From NCBI GenBank assembly GCA_016744475.1, contig JADGEH010000025.1:1-54452 (forward strand): a stretch of 54,452 nt of DNA, written 5' to 3'. The notes beneath the pieces are model-generated. The model had not been told where the DNA came from. It saw only the letters and a list, made by a program, of their open reading frames with translations, and made no database searches. Of the stretch, positions 26,652 through 35,375 are shown piece after piece (position 1 is the first letter of the stretch; each line of letters opens with the position of its first letter). The stretch is from Thiotrichales bacterium (GTDB lineage: Bacteria > Pseudomonadota > Gammaproteobacteria > Beggiatoales > Beggiatoaceae). The translations under genes were made by a program, and so were the position numbers.

Positions 26652-28829
26652 TCATCGTTTTTGCTGCCACAAGCTATTAATTTTAGCGTGGCTTAGTAGT
26701 ATGTTTTGCTGGCTTTGTAGGTCTCGATAACGCTGCAATAAAGCTTGTCGTACACTCAAAGCACTTTGGTAAGAAGACAATGCGGCTGAGGTATCTTGCT
26801 GTAATGCCTGCACATCGCCGAGTTTATCATAGGCCACTGCTAAAGCGCGTTGAGGCGGGCGGCTTTTTTCCGTGTCCGCTGCCTGCTTAAAATAGATCAA
26901 TGCAGTTTGATAATGTTTCGCTGCGGGTGCGTATTCGCGTTTATCTTGATGCAAATCCCCTATGCGCTGATAGCTCAAAGCTAAGTCGCGTTGGCTGCTC
27001 GCTTTATCGGGGGCTAACTTGAAGAGTTGTTGCGACATGTTTAAGGCATTTTGATAACTTTTTAACGCGGGTTCGCGGTGTTTTAAGCGTTCTTGTAACC
27101 TCCCGATTTGATCATAATTGCGCGATAACTGCTGCAAAATATCTTCGGAAGGCGGGGCTTCTCGATACACTTCCAAACGTAATTTCAAACCCTGTTGATG
27201 CAAAGCCAGCGCGTTAGCCCATTGTTTTTCAGCTTTTTGTTCAGCCGCTAATTGATCCAATTTAGCTGGAGTGAGAGCGGCTTTAGGACGTGGAGCGGGT
27301 TTCTCCTCTGTGTCTGCTGCCATCACAGGCACGGGCTGAAGTGGGGCAAATTCAGCATCATCCAGCAGTGGATGTGGCACGATTTGAGGCAGAACAGGCA
27401 TTGTTACAGGCGCGGGAGTGGGAGTCGCAGACACTCTGTCGGTGTTGTTGGCAGCAGGAGAATGGGATTCAGACACCCACCATTTTTGCTTAAAGGTGTC
27501 AAAATATGCTTGCACGGTGTCTTGATAATAGGGTAAAAAAACCACCGCCATCGCCAACACACAGACTAAAAGCCCCATAAGTACAGCGGGTTGCCAAGGA
27601 AAATAGCGTTTAAAAGCGGCTTTATCATCCAATTCTTCTAGGGCTGGCGGAGGCGCTGAAGGCGCGGATGGAACCAAGACGACAGCCTGCTGAGATAAGT
27701 AGTGCAAGGTGTGCAAAACAGGAGCCTGTACTCCTATCCATTGCGTTGGCTCTTGTGCTTCCTGCCAAAAAACATGATGTTCTAATAACCGATCTAAGCA
27801 TTCCCGCTGCATTCCCTCATCGCTAAAATGGCTTAAGGGTTTACGTCCCGTATAAAACCCTTTTTCATGAGCATCTATTGCAAAAACGCGCAATACGCTC
27901 TGTATCGCTTCACGTTCGGCGGTTGATTTGATCGGCATAACAAGGCTGATATAACGAGTCAGCGCGTCGGATAATTCACCGATACGAGCCTTATCTTGCC
28001 CCTGTTGTATCAACATGAATTCGGCTTGCAGAGCGATTAAAGGCTGAGATGGTTGCTGTAAAGCATTGAATAATTGCGTATGTAATCCCGCATCCTGCGC
28101 AGGCTTTGACAAACTCGCTTGTAACATCGTGTGCCATTGCTCAGCTTGTGGTACAGGCAAGCGATATTGTCCAGAACCCGATAATAATTGCGCAAATCCT
28201 GCACAGGCTTTGAGAGGTTCCAAAGCCGCCTTATCCACACTGGCTAAAATCCAACAACGTCCACTGCTGGCTAATTGCGCCAAGCGTTCGCCCAGCATAT
28301 CGCGCTGTGCTTGAGTAAAGTGCGGCAGTAGCACCTGTTCCAAATTTTCAATCAACAACACCAAACGCGCCGCAGGCGCTGTGTCTTCAGGCTCGGCAGG
28401 GGCTTGAGCCAACATATCTAAGGTGGTTTTAAGCAATAATTCGGCGGCGGTGCCGTGATCCGTCAATAAATCCGCCAATTGCTCGGTATGCAAATGATGT
28501 TTTTTCAATTCCGGCAAAGCGCAGAGCAAGGCGGCCGCTAAACCCTGCCAAGGCGCTTCTAAATGATCACTGGGATACCAAATAGCATGTCGCCAAAGCG
28601 CAGTGGCTAAGTGCTCATCAGCCGCCAATAAAGGTAATACGCCTGCGCGTAGCAAAGAGGATTTACCACTGTCAGGCTCTCCCACCACGGCTAAAAATGT
28701 GCGCCCATGCTCGCCTTGATGTCGCCAAGTCGAGAAGATGTCCTGTGCTAAAGCCTGTGACCCAGGAAAATGCTGCGCCTGTGCGGTGTTAAACGGGGCT
28801 AAACCGGGAAGAAAAAGTTGTGTTGTCAT
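26652..28829 (-). CDS. STAND-type P-loop ATPase with TM helix and TPRs
   Basis: A 725-residue signalling ATPase. Walker A GEPDSGKSSLLRAGVLPLL (50-68) has the SSLLRAG continuation typical of STAND NTPases. The Walker B region LVLLIENLEQVL (156-167) has Glu-Asn in place of the usual Asp-Gln/Asp-Glu. Helical and winged-helix-like segments extend to ~385. A Pro-rich linker, a single TM helix (~413-434), a second Pro-rich linker and TPR repeats (~540-715, e.g. ALKSYQNALNMSQQLF and AAKHYQTALIYFKQA) follow. STAND proteins act as ligand-triggered oligomeric switches in signalling, defence or cell death. No effector domain is fused here. It diverges from an LRR gene across 157 bp. Confidence 0.88.
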   Translation of the reverse strand: MTTQLFLPGLAPFNTAQAQHFPGSQALAQDIFSTWRHQGEHGRTFLAVVGEPDSGKSSLLRAGVLPLLAADEHLATALWRHAIWYPSDHLEAPWQGLAAALLCALPELKKHHLHTEQLADLLTDHGTAAELLLKTTLDMLAQAPAEPEDTAPAARLVLLIENLEQVLLPHFTQAQRDMLGERLAQLASSGRCWILASVDKAALEPLKACAGFAQLLSGSGQYRLPVPQAEQWHTMLQASLSKPAQDAGLHTQLFNALQQPSQPLIALQAEFMLIQQGQDKARIGELSDALTRYISLVMPIKSTAEREAIQSVLRVFAIDAHEKGFYTGRKPLSHFSDEGMQRECLDRLLEHHVFWQEAQEPTQWIGVQAPVLHTLHYLSQQAVVLVPSAPSAPPPALEELDDKAAFKRYFPWQPAVLMGLLVCVLAMAVVFLPYYQDTVQAYFDTFKQKWWVSESHSPAANNTDRVSATPTPAPVTMPVLPQIVPHPLLDDAEFAPLQPVPVMAADTEEKPAPRPKAALTPAKLDQLAAEQKAEKQWANALALHQQGLKLRLEVYREAPPSEDILQQLSRNYDQIGRLQERLKHREPALKSYQNALNMSQQLFKLAPDKASSQRDLALSYQRIGDLHQDKREYAPAAKHYQTALIYFKQAADTEKSRPPQRALAVAYDKLGDVQALQQDTSAALSSYQSALSVRQALLQRYRDLQSQQNILLSHAKINSLWQQKR

Positions 28830-28986
28830 AATGTCTCAAGTGTGTCTTGCAAGAGCGTGTGTAACTTCACATTATAAGGCTCCCTCGCAAATATCCATAC
28901 CAACAAAAGCAGCAAAATATGTCCTTTAGAGCCTATCTGCAAAGAAGCCTCTGCGCTCACGCAGAATTTCAGTACAATGCACGCCC
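28830..28986. promoter_or_regulatory. Shared divergent promoter region, STAND / LRR genes
   Basis: A 157-bp gap serves both genes. On the plus strand TACAAT (28973-28978) ends only eight bases before the LRR ATG and no Shine-Dalgarno sequence is visible, which suggests a leaderless LRR transcript. No strong -35 is seen. TTAGAGCCTAT at ~28926 resembles a MITE end, but no element follows. Confidence 0.4.
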
Positions 28987-30579
28987 ATGAAATCGCATAA
29001 ACTTCTTCGCCTTATTACAGAACTTCAGGACACAGGCGCAGTCGAACTTGATCTTAGTGACCGCTGCCTATTGGATTTACCTGCTGCCATTGAACAGTTA
29101 CAACACCTGGAAAAAATCAATCTCAGTGGTAATGAGCTGCTGGCTGTGCCTGATGTTTTATTTCGCCTACCCCGTTTACGGCATTTAGATTTAAGCCGTA
29201 ATTTATTGCAAACCCTGCCTCCCGACTTTGTTCAATTACAGTCATTACAGCACTTGAACTTAAGCCATAATGAAATACGTGAATTTCCGCTGGAAATTCT
29301 TTCCCTAACACAGTTGCAACAATTGCAATGTACCCATAACCGGATTCGTTTATTACCGGACGATATTCATCAACTTCAAGCCTTACAGCATGTCAATCTC
29401 AGTGAAAATGCTTTAAGTGAACTGCCTGATGGTTTATTTAAACTGGCACAGTTAGAGCGCTTATTACTTAATGATAATGAGCTGGCTCAATTGCCTGAAT
29501 CCATTATTCAACTACAGGCTTTGGAATACCTCTCGCTCAAAGAAAATGAACTGTCTGCTTTGCCTGACAGCTTGATGCAACTGACTGAATTAGAATATCT
29601 CAACCTTAATCACAATAAATTAAAACACTTACCAGAGAATCTAGGCCAGTTATCCTGCCTGCGTCAGTTGCATTTATATGACAACCAACTGAGCCAATTA
29701 CCTGCCAGCATTGCACAATTAAAACAACTACAGCGCTTAGATTTAAGTGATAATGTACTAGAAGTGCTCAATCCGCACATATTCAATCTACCGCAACTGC
29801 GCTGGCTCGATTTGTATGATAACGAACTAGAAGACATCCCCCCCGGTATAGAACGACTACAGGAACTTATTGAATTGGATATTAGTCATAATTTATTGAC
29901 TAATATTCCGAGTGATGTTTTCTTTTTATTGAAAATACGGCGTTTAGATTTAAGCTACAATAGCATTATTGAGTTGCCTGATGGCATAGAGAATCTACAG
30001 CATATCCAACGCCTAGACTTAAACGGTAATGAATTCGCTCACTTAAATGACGGCATCTTTCAATTGCCTCAATTACAATATCTTGATCTCAGCTACAATG
30101 TATTGACTGACATCTCTGTGAATATACACTTGCCGCAATTACGTCGCTTATTGCTCAATGGTAATGAACTCACCGTCTTGCCTGCTTCTATGGGCACCAC
30201 CATAAAACTCAAACGTTTGGATGTCGGTCATAACGAGCTCTCGGACTTGCCCAAAGAACTAGAGGCGCTTAAAGAACTTGAAAGTTTAGATTTGACCAAT
30301 AACTTGTTCCACCAGTGCCCCGCGTGCTTGAGTCAATTAAGCCACTTACGCCAATTAGATTTAAGCGGCAATGGTTTGCAAAGTATACAAGCAGAGATTA
30401 TCAATTTGCCACATTTACAATGGTTGAATCTTAGTCAAAATGCGCTCACAGAATTACCGACTGACGTGCATAATCTCAGCAATTTCAAATTCTTGGACTT
30501 AACCGAAAACTCATTGAAAAGCGCTTATCTACGCGCTTGGTCTTCATGGTTTAAGATGGATAACATCAAGTTTGAATAA
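28987..30579 (+). CDS. Leucine-rich-repeat protein
   Basis: A 530-residue protein made almost wholly of about 22 LRRs of 23 residues (LxxLxxLDLSxNxLxxLPxxIxxL), the short bacterial/ROCO-like consensus. A small cap (MKSHKLLRLITELQDTGAVE) precedes the array, and the C-terminus (SAYLRAWSSWFKMDNIKFE) is unrelated to the repeats. No signal peptide or membrane helix is present, so it is probably cytoplasmic and mediates protein binding. The divergent STAND ATPase gene suggests the two could form a sensor/switch pair in which NTPase and LRR are on separate chains; this is inference. A heme oxygenase gene follows after 28 bp. Confidence 0.92.
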   Translation: MKSHKLLRLITELQDTGAVELDLSDRCLLDLPAAIEQLQHLEKINLSGNELLAVPDVLFRLPRLRHLDLSRNLLQTLPPDFVQLQSLQHLNLSHNEIREFPLEILSLTQLQQLQCTHNRIRLLPDDIHQLQALQHVNLSENALSELPDGLFKLAQLERLLLNDNELAQLPESIIQLQALEYLSLKENELSALPDSLMQLTELEYLNLNHNKLKHLPENLGQLSCLRQLHLYDNQLSQLPASIAQLKQLQRLDLSDNVLEVLNPHIFNLPQLRWLDLYDNELEDIPPGIERLQELIELDISHNLLTNIPSDVFFLLKIRRLDLSYNSIIELPDGIENLQHIQRLDLNGNEFAHLNDGIFQLPQLQYLDLSYNVLTDISVNIHLPQLRRLLLNGNELTVLPASMGTTIKLKRLDVGHNELSDLPKELEALKELESLDLTNNLFHQCPACLSQLSHLRQLDLSGNGLQSIQAEIINLPHLQWLNLSQNALTELPTDVHNLSNFKFLDLTENSLKSAYLRAWSSWFKMDNIKFE

Positions 30580-30607
30580 CAGACTTATCATACTGTGCGT
30601 AAGGTGA

Positions 30608-31234
30608 ATGAATAAGATGACAGAACTGATGGAACAACTGCGCCAAGCCACAGGTGCTCAGCATCAAATCCTAGAAAAACAAGCCTTTAATCAAGCACTG
30701 TTGAATCAAAACTTGCCGCTACAGGCTTATATTGCGCAATTACAACAATATTGCTTGTTACTCGATGTTTTAGAGTCTTGTTTGGACAAACAGGCTCATG
30801 AAGCGGTGGGGCAAATATGGCGGGAAGATTTGCGTAAAACGCCGTGGCTGCGAGAGGATTTAGACTTTTTTCAAACCCGATATGAGCTGCCTGCTTTGCC
30901 TGCCACGCAAGATTTTATGCATCAAATACAGCACTTAGCGGCTTCAGAGACGGCGGACTTATTGGGAGTTTTATACGTGTTTGAAGGTTCCACGCTGGGA
31001 GCCAGCGTGTTACTGCCCTTGTTACAAAAAAACTACTCGTTTGAACAACAGGGTACGGCTTTTTATCGCGCGTATGGCAGCAACACCCGCCCGCATTGGC
31101 AGGCGTTTAAGGCTCAAATGAATCAGTTAACACTGGATGCCACGCAGCAGGCAGCGATTATCCAAGCTGCACAGCAGAGTTTTACGCATATTGGCACATT
31201 ATTAGAGGCGATATATACCGCACAACCTGCCTAA
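30608..31234 (+). CDS. Biliverdin-producing heme oxygenase
   Basis: A 208-residue all-helical heme oxygenase of the bacterial HemO/BphO class. His19 (TGAQHQILEKQAF) is the expected proximal heme ligand, and LLGVLYVFEGSTLGASVLLPLL is the distal-helix region (EGSTLGA motif). It opens heme to biliverdin, CO and iron, for iron release or as a bilin source for phytochromes. No phytochrome is encoded nearby. It lies 28 bp after the LRR gene. Its TAA stop (31232-31234) is shared with the left edge of a MITE copy. Confidence 0.9.
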   Translation: MNKMTELMEQLRQATGAQHQILEKQAFNQALLNQNLPLQAYIAQLQQYCLLLDVLESCLDKQAHEAVGQIWREDLRKTPWLREDLDFFQTRYELPALPATQDFMHQIQHLAASETADLLGVLYVFEGSTLGASVLLPLLQKNYSFEQQGTAFYRAYGSNTRPHWQAFKAQMNQLTLDATQQAAIIQAAQQSFTHIGTLLEAIYTAQPA

Positions 31235-31393
31235 GAGCCTATACGAAGATGGGGAATCGAAGCGAAAATTCGCCATTTTGAGGCAGGTTTTTCGGTTTTT
31301 TAAGGCGAATAGCGAGCTATTTGTTGATAAAAAGCGGAAAACCTGACCAAAAGGGCGGGTTTGCAGTCGATTATCCCGTTTTCGTATAGGCTC
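31235..31393 (+). mobile_element. MITE family A, copy 6 (full length, between convergent stops)
   Basis: Forward orientation, GAGCCTATACGAA to TTCGTATAGGCTC, flanked by TAA on each side. The left TAA is the stop codon of the heme oxygenase gene. The right flank supplies, on the minus strand, the TAG stop of the SDR gene (31393-31395). The element fills the entire space between the two convergent genes. Confidence 0.9.
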
Positions 31394-32169
31394 TAAGAAG
31401 CGGTGGGTGAAACGCTCTCATCAGGCGAACAATCAATGGTTTGCCCATTCATTTCTCGGCTATCAAGACTCATCAAATACACATAAGCGTGCATCAAAGC
31501 TTCGGGTTCTGGTGCATCACCTGCGGCTTGCCCTGGATAGACTTGGCGGCGTAAACCCGTGAGCGCTTGACCAGGATTAATACTGTTCACACGCACATTC
31601 GTATTGTTCTCTAACTCTTCCGCCCAAGTGTGCATCAAGCCCTGTAACGCCCATTTTGAAACACCATAAGCCCCCCAATAAGCTTTGGGTTGCTTGACTT
31701 GATTTGAAATGGTAAACACCAATGAAGCATCGCCCGACTTTTTCAATAAAGGCAAACAGGCTTGCGTGAGCATAAAAGGTGCATTTAGATTGACCTGTAA
31801 AATTTTATACCAACGCTCAATATCATAAATTTCCAATGGTGTTAAACCACCCAATAACACAGCATTGTGTAACACCCCATCTAAACGCCCAAAAGTCTCT
31901 TCTAAACGCTCGGCTAAGTCCTCAAAATCCTTGATACTTGCGCCTTCTAAATTCATCGGATAAATCGCCGCTTGCGGTCCACCTGCCGCTTCGATCTCGT
32001 CATACACTTTTTCCAGCTTAGAAGTGGTGCGTCCCAATAAAATGACTGTGGCACCATGTTGCGCAAAGGCTAAAGCCGCAGTTCGTCCAAGCCCAGCGCC
32101 CGCACCCGTGACTAAAATCACCCGCTCTGCCAGTGCATCTGGGCGGGGTTGATAATCCTGTAACAACAT
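31393..32169 (-). CDS. yciK: Short-chain dehydrogenase/reductase (YciK-like)
   Basis: A 258-residue SDR close in layout to E. coli YciK. The short N-terminal tail YQPRPDALAERVILVTG has the cofactor loop TGAGAGLGR, LDGVLHNAVLLGG corresponds to the NAG region, and the catalytic YGVSK is preceded by Ser in FTISNQV. The YciK-type block VNLNAPFMLTQACLPLLKKS is present. The physiological substrate is unknown in the family. AAGGAG precedes ATG 32169. The last codons (SPTAS) and TAG abut the MITE end, so the original C-terminus may have differed slightly. Confidence 0.85.
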   Translation of the reverse strand: MLLQDYQPRPDALAERVILVTGAGAGLGRTAALAFAQHGATVILLGRTTSKLEKVYDEIEAAGGPQAAIYPMNLEGASIKDFEDLAERLEETFGRLDGVLHNAVLLGGLTPLEIYDIERWYKILQVNLNAPFMLTQACLPLLKKSGDASLVFTISNQVKQPKAYWGAYGVSKWALQGLMHTWAEELENNTNVRVNSINPGQALTGLRRQVYPGQAAGDAPEPEALMHAYVYLMSLDSREMNGQTIDCSPDESVSPTAS

Positions 32170-32283
32170 TAAATCTCCTTAATTTGAAGAGGTGATGCAA
32201 AGGCTTGATGCGGCGCTTGAAAACCGACTCTAGCACCAAAAAAATACCATTGCTGACTGTGTGAAAGATAAGGTAAAGCCTAA

Positions 32284-32369
32284 GAGCCTATACGAAGATG
32301 GGGAATCGAAGCGAAAACTTGACCAAAAGGGTGGGTTTGCAGCCGATTATCCCGTTTTCGTATAGGCTC
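32284..32369 (+). mobile_element. MITE family A, copy 7 (internally deleted, 86-88 bp)
   Basis: Both ends and TAA flanks are intact, but the middle is missing. The sequence jumps from GAATCGAAGCGAAAA straight to CTTGACCAAAAGGG. The breakpoints lie at GCGAAAA and GCGGAAAA in the parent, so the deletion probably arose between these short direct repeats. It lies between the gloA stop and the SDR start. Confidence 0.88.
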
Positions 32370-32388
32370 TAAAACCTAACTCACAAGA

Positions 32389-32772
32389 TTATTTTTTGCC
32401 AACCAGTTCTATGGCATAACCATCAGGGTCTTCAACAAAAGCAATAATCGTCTTTCCGGCATTCATCGGGCCCGCATCACGCAATATTTGACCGCCTTGT
32501 CGTTTGATCTCATCAGTGGCTTGATAAACATCATCCACTTCTAAAGCAATATGTCCATATGCATTGCCCTGTTCATAAGCCTCCACACCCCAGTTGTAAG
32601 TCAATTCAATCACGGTGTTTTCCGCTTCATCGCCATACCCCAAAAACGCCAGAGTAAACTGTCCATCCGGGTATTCTTTCTGACGCAATAATGTCATGCC
32701 CAACACCGTGGTATAAAACTCAATGGATTTTGATAAATCTCCCACACGTAACATGGTATGTAAAATACGCAT
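32389..32772 (-). CDS. gloA: Lactoylglutathione lyase (glyoxalase I)
   Basis: A 127-residue metalloenzyme that isomerises the methylglyoxal-glutathione hemithioacetal to S-lactoylglutathione. [20 protein letters not shown] matches the family N-terminus. The metal ligands are visible as His (ILHTM), Glu (VIELTYN), His (YGHIALEV) and Glu (YAIELVGKK). ATG 32772 is preferred to 32775 because AGGAG is then six bases away and the protein begins like E. coli GloA. Confidence 0.96.
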   Translation of the reverse strand: MRILHTMLRVGDLSKSIEFYTTVLGMTLLRQKEYPDGQFTLAFLGYGDEAENTVIELTYNWGVEAYEQGNAYGHIALEVDDVYQATDEIKRQGGQILRDAGPMNAGKTIIAFVEDPDGYAIELVGKK

Positions 32773-33026
32773 CATAAGCTCCTTTTCTTAAACTAGGCTG
32801 GTTGTAAAACGACTGGTTTTAATGCGTTTTTTGATGTTTAACCCTGCAAGGGCAGCATTGATATAGCCCAGAGCAACACCCTGAGTAGAATAATGTTTTC
32901 AATTAAAACCATTATATCCAAACCAGACTTAAAACCCAAAAATTGAACAGAAATATCGGAAAACCTGGTAGCAAAAAACAAACTTATTCTAAAATAGAAA
33001 ACATCGTATAAACCCTGATATTCTCT

Positions 33027-34181
33027 TTATTCTAATAAAATCTGCTCAACAAGTTCACCTATTTCAAATACTGCTCGATTTTCAAAAGGAGACGGTTTTT
33101 TAGCCATCAAACCATTGGGTTCATTTAAGCTTTGAATACAGGCATGAAGTTGTTGAGCGGTTTTGAACTGCAATCCCTGGTGCTGTTCTTCTACCCAGGA
33201 AGCATTGTCTACTTCATGAGGCATGACATGACTGCTATCTAGTAAAACTGGCAAACCCAAGGCAATGCTTTCCATAATGGTGCCAGGGCCTGGTTTACCG
33301 ACTAAAAAATCGGCTATTTGCATGTAATACGGCACCTCTTTGCTATACCCCATCACAATTTTTTCATAGCGTGTAGACAATGAGTTGAGGTGTTTTTGCA
33401 AGCCTTCATTCCTACCACAAATAAAGATAAGCTGCACACCTATCTTTAATTTATTCAGTTGCTTAGCCAGTTTTAAAACACGCTTAGGAGGGTGACCGCC
33501 GTACAAACACAAACCTATAGGTATACCAGGCTTTAATCCTAGCTTTTTTCGTTCTGCATCAATATCTAATGCCTCATGCTGCAAAAAACGTGGATCAATC
33601 ACCGCACCCGATAATGATATAACTTTGCTTTTATCCGGTTGATAACGCAGAGCTTGTTGATAACCTTTTTCAGTACCTGATGCCATGTAAGTGGTTTTAT
33701 CTGTAATAAACCAAGCTCCACAAGGCACTAACCAACGCCAAAACCAGGATTGTTCTTCGTATTCAAATAGATCAGTTTGAATGATTAAAAAAGGACAACG
33801 TTGATGGATGGCATGAGCAATTTCTCGATTTAAAATGGGAATGACAGAAATCACTAAATCGGGTTTTTCGCGCTCAAAAAAATCCGCAAAACGCTGAGCA
33901 AAATGCTTGCGATGAGGGACTACAAAGGAATAATAAACAGAAAAGAAAAAGAACTTATAAAAGAAGTGTGAGGCTTCATTTTGTAAAATGAATTTATTGT
34001 AAATATCCTCCCCTGATACGCCTATAAATTTTGCTGAATAATCCAAGTCCAGCAATAATTCTTGAAATAAACTGACTGTTTTTATCTGTCTATTATCTTG
34101 TTGTAGTGCTTGTGACAGTACGTGAGCCGTTTGTTTATGCCCCCCACCAGATTCATTCGATAGAATGAGGATTTTTTTCAT
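33027..34181 (-). CDS. MGDG-synthase-like glycosyltransferase (GT28 family)
   Basis: A 384-residue glycosyltransferase. The N-terminal half has the MGDG-synthase motif SNESGGGHKQTAHVL and PDLVISVIPILN. The C-terminal half has the GT28 nucleotide-sugar pocket (LYGGHPPKRVLKLAK ... FLVGKPGPGTIMESIALGLPVLL). Relatives transfer galactose or glucose to diacylglycerol at the membrane. No signal peptide is present; the region FFYKFFFFSVYYSFV (~80-94) could be a membrane-association helix. ATG 34181 is chosen because GGAG lies six bases upstream. No lipid genes are adjacent, and the acceptor is not known. Confidence 0.85.
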   Translation of the reverse strand: MKKILILSNESGGGHKQTAHVLSQALQQDNRQIKTVSLFQELLLDLDYSAKFIGVSGEDIYNKFILQNEASHFFYKFFFFSVYYSFVVPHRKHFAQRFADFFEREKPDLVISVIPILNREIAHAIHQRCPFLIIQTDLFEYEEQSWFWRWLVPCGAWFITDKTTYMASGTEKGYQQALRYQPDKSKVISLSGAVIDPRFLQHEALDIDAERKKLGLKPGIPIGLCLYGGHPPKRVLKLAKQLNKLKIGVQLIFICGRNEGLQKHLNSLSTRYEKIVMGYSKEVPYYMQIADFLVGKPGPGTIMESIALGLPVLLDSSHVMPHEVDNASWVEEQHQGLQFKTAQQLHACIQSLNEPNGLMAKKPSPFENRAVFEIGELVEQILLE

Positions 34182-34193
34182 TATTATCTCCAA

Positions 34194-34727
34194 CCATTTA
34201 TCAGCAAAATATTATGCTATTTTCATAAATTAATTATCTTTTTTAAGTCTAAAATGTGGGTTCAAAGTAGAATTTCAAAAAAGAATAGCATTTAATTTTT
34301 TTCGATGAAACGTATTGAGTAAGCGCATCTTATTTAAAGAAAATCGCTTAATAAAGTGTCTGGCATGAGTGAACACTTATTTTTTAAAACCTTGACCATT
34401 GAGTTTATGAAGTTCTAGATTAACATCCAACACTTTCAACGAAAAAAGAGGTTCTACCACTATGTTCACTATTTTGGCAGACAAACAGACGGGCGGTTTG
34501 TTTTATTAGTTCTTGTGTCATTGGTGACATCACAAATGAGATAGCACTCTATGTATAAGCTCTAGGTGCAAGGCATGAGACGGCTTATTCGTTAAACTTT
34601 TTACAGTTTACGGTGATTCATTGTCCTTATGAAGGAAAGTGATGAAGGATGAGGATAATGATGGGCACGCTACGCTTTGCCCATCCTACCTCGCTTTATC
34701 TACTGATAGACTCGGATAGACATTATT
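34194..34727. other. Gene-free region upstream of the glycosyltransferase
   Basis: A 534-bp gap that holds the glycosyltransferase promoter region at its left end and a GATGGGCACGCTACGCTTTG-type repeat (34660-34689) at its right end. No coding frame or RNA gene was recognised in between. Confidence 0.5.
34660..34689. repeat. GATGGGCA...CCCATCCTAC repeat, copy 2
   Basis: GATGGGCACGCTACGCTTTG then CCCATCCTAC. Inverted copies of the same sequence type lie at 44282-44311 and, diverged, at 392-418. Confidence 0.55.
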
Positions 34728-35369
34728 TCAAACATAATAAGCAGTTTGAGTCATGAGTTTAGAGGTGTACTGCATGGCTTGCTTAAGGGGTTTCGGTAGG
34801 GGGGCTCCCCCTGCTTTTAGAGCGACAGTGGCATGATGCTTTTCATCTATTTTCATTTGCTGCAAAATGGCACGGCTCTTTTCATCTTCTGGGGGCAGTT
34901 GTGATAAATGTGAGTCTAAATGTCGAATCACTTGGCGCTCGGTTTCAGCTACAAAACCTAGGCTCCATTTATCTCCCGCTGCTCCGGCTATAGCACCGAT
35001 TAAAAATGAGCCTGCATACCAAAACCCGCCTAAATAACTGACATGGCTATCGAGTTCTAGCAAACGTTGCTCACACCACACAAGATGATCATTTTCTTCT
35101 TTTGCAGCGTGTTGCATTTGTTCTCGAACTTCGGGTAAACGTGCGGTTAGTGCTTGCCCTTGATACAGTGCTTGAGCGGCGATTTCTCCTGCATGATCCA
35201 CGCGCATTAAACCCGCAACATGGCGTTTTTCTTCTTCAGAGAGTTCAGTCTCTTCAAAAGCTTTGGCGGGATTAGCGCGTGCAGTAGTCTGCGGTTTGCC
35301 CAATAAGGTACGCAGCCCTTGATCGACATTGATAATGAACCGATCCGTTAAATTCAATTTCCTCATCAT
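34728..35369 (-). CDS. coq7: Demethoxyubiquinone hydroxylase (Coq7/UbiF-type di-iron enzyme)
   Basis: A 213-residue di-iron monooxygenase of ubiquinone synthesis. The carboxylate/histidine ligand set is readable in two repeats: HAGEIAAQALYQGQ with EENDHLVWCEQRL, and ETERQVIRHL with DEKHHATVALKAG. It hydroxylates the demethoxyquinol ring, replacing flavin-type UbiF as in Pseudomonas and Thiotrichales relatives. It starts six bases after the glf stop, so the two are probably co-transcribed even though their pathways are unrelated. Confidence 0.95.
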   Translation of the reverse strand: MMRKLNLTDRFIINVDQGLRTLLGKPQTTARANPAKAFEETELSEEEKRHVAGLMRVDHAGEIAAQALYQGQALTARLPEVREQMQHAAKEENDHLVWCEQRLLELDSHVSYLGGFWYAGSFLIGAIAGAAGDKWSLGFVAETERQVIRHLDSHLSQLPPEDEKSRAILQQMKIDEKHHATVALKAGGAPLPKPLKQAMQYTSKLMTQTAYYV

Positions 35370-35375
35370 GTTTCT

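Noticed and set aside
28926..28937. TTAGAGCCTAT as a ninth MITE end
   Set aside because: Only eight bases of the end match and no interior or second end follows; it could be chance.
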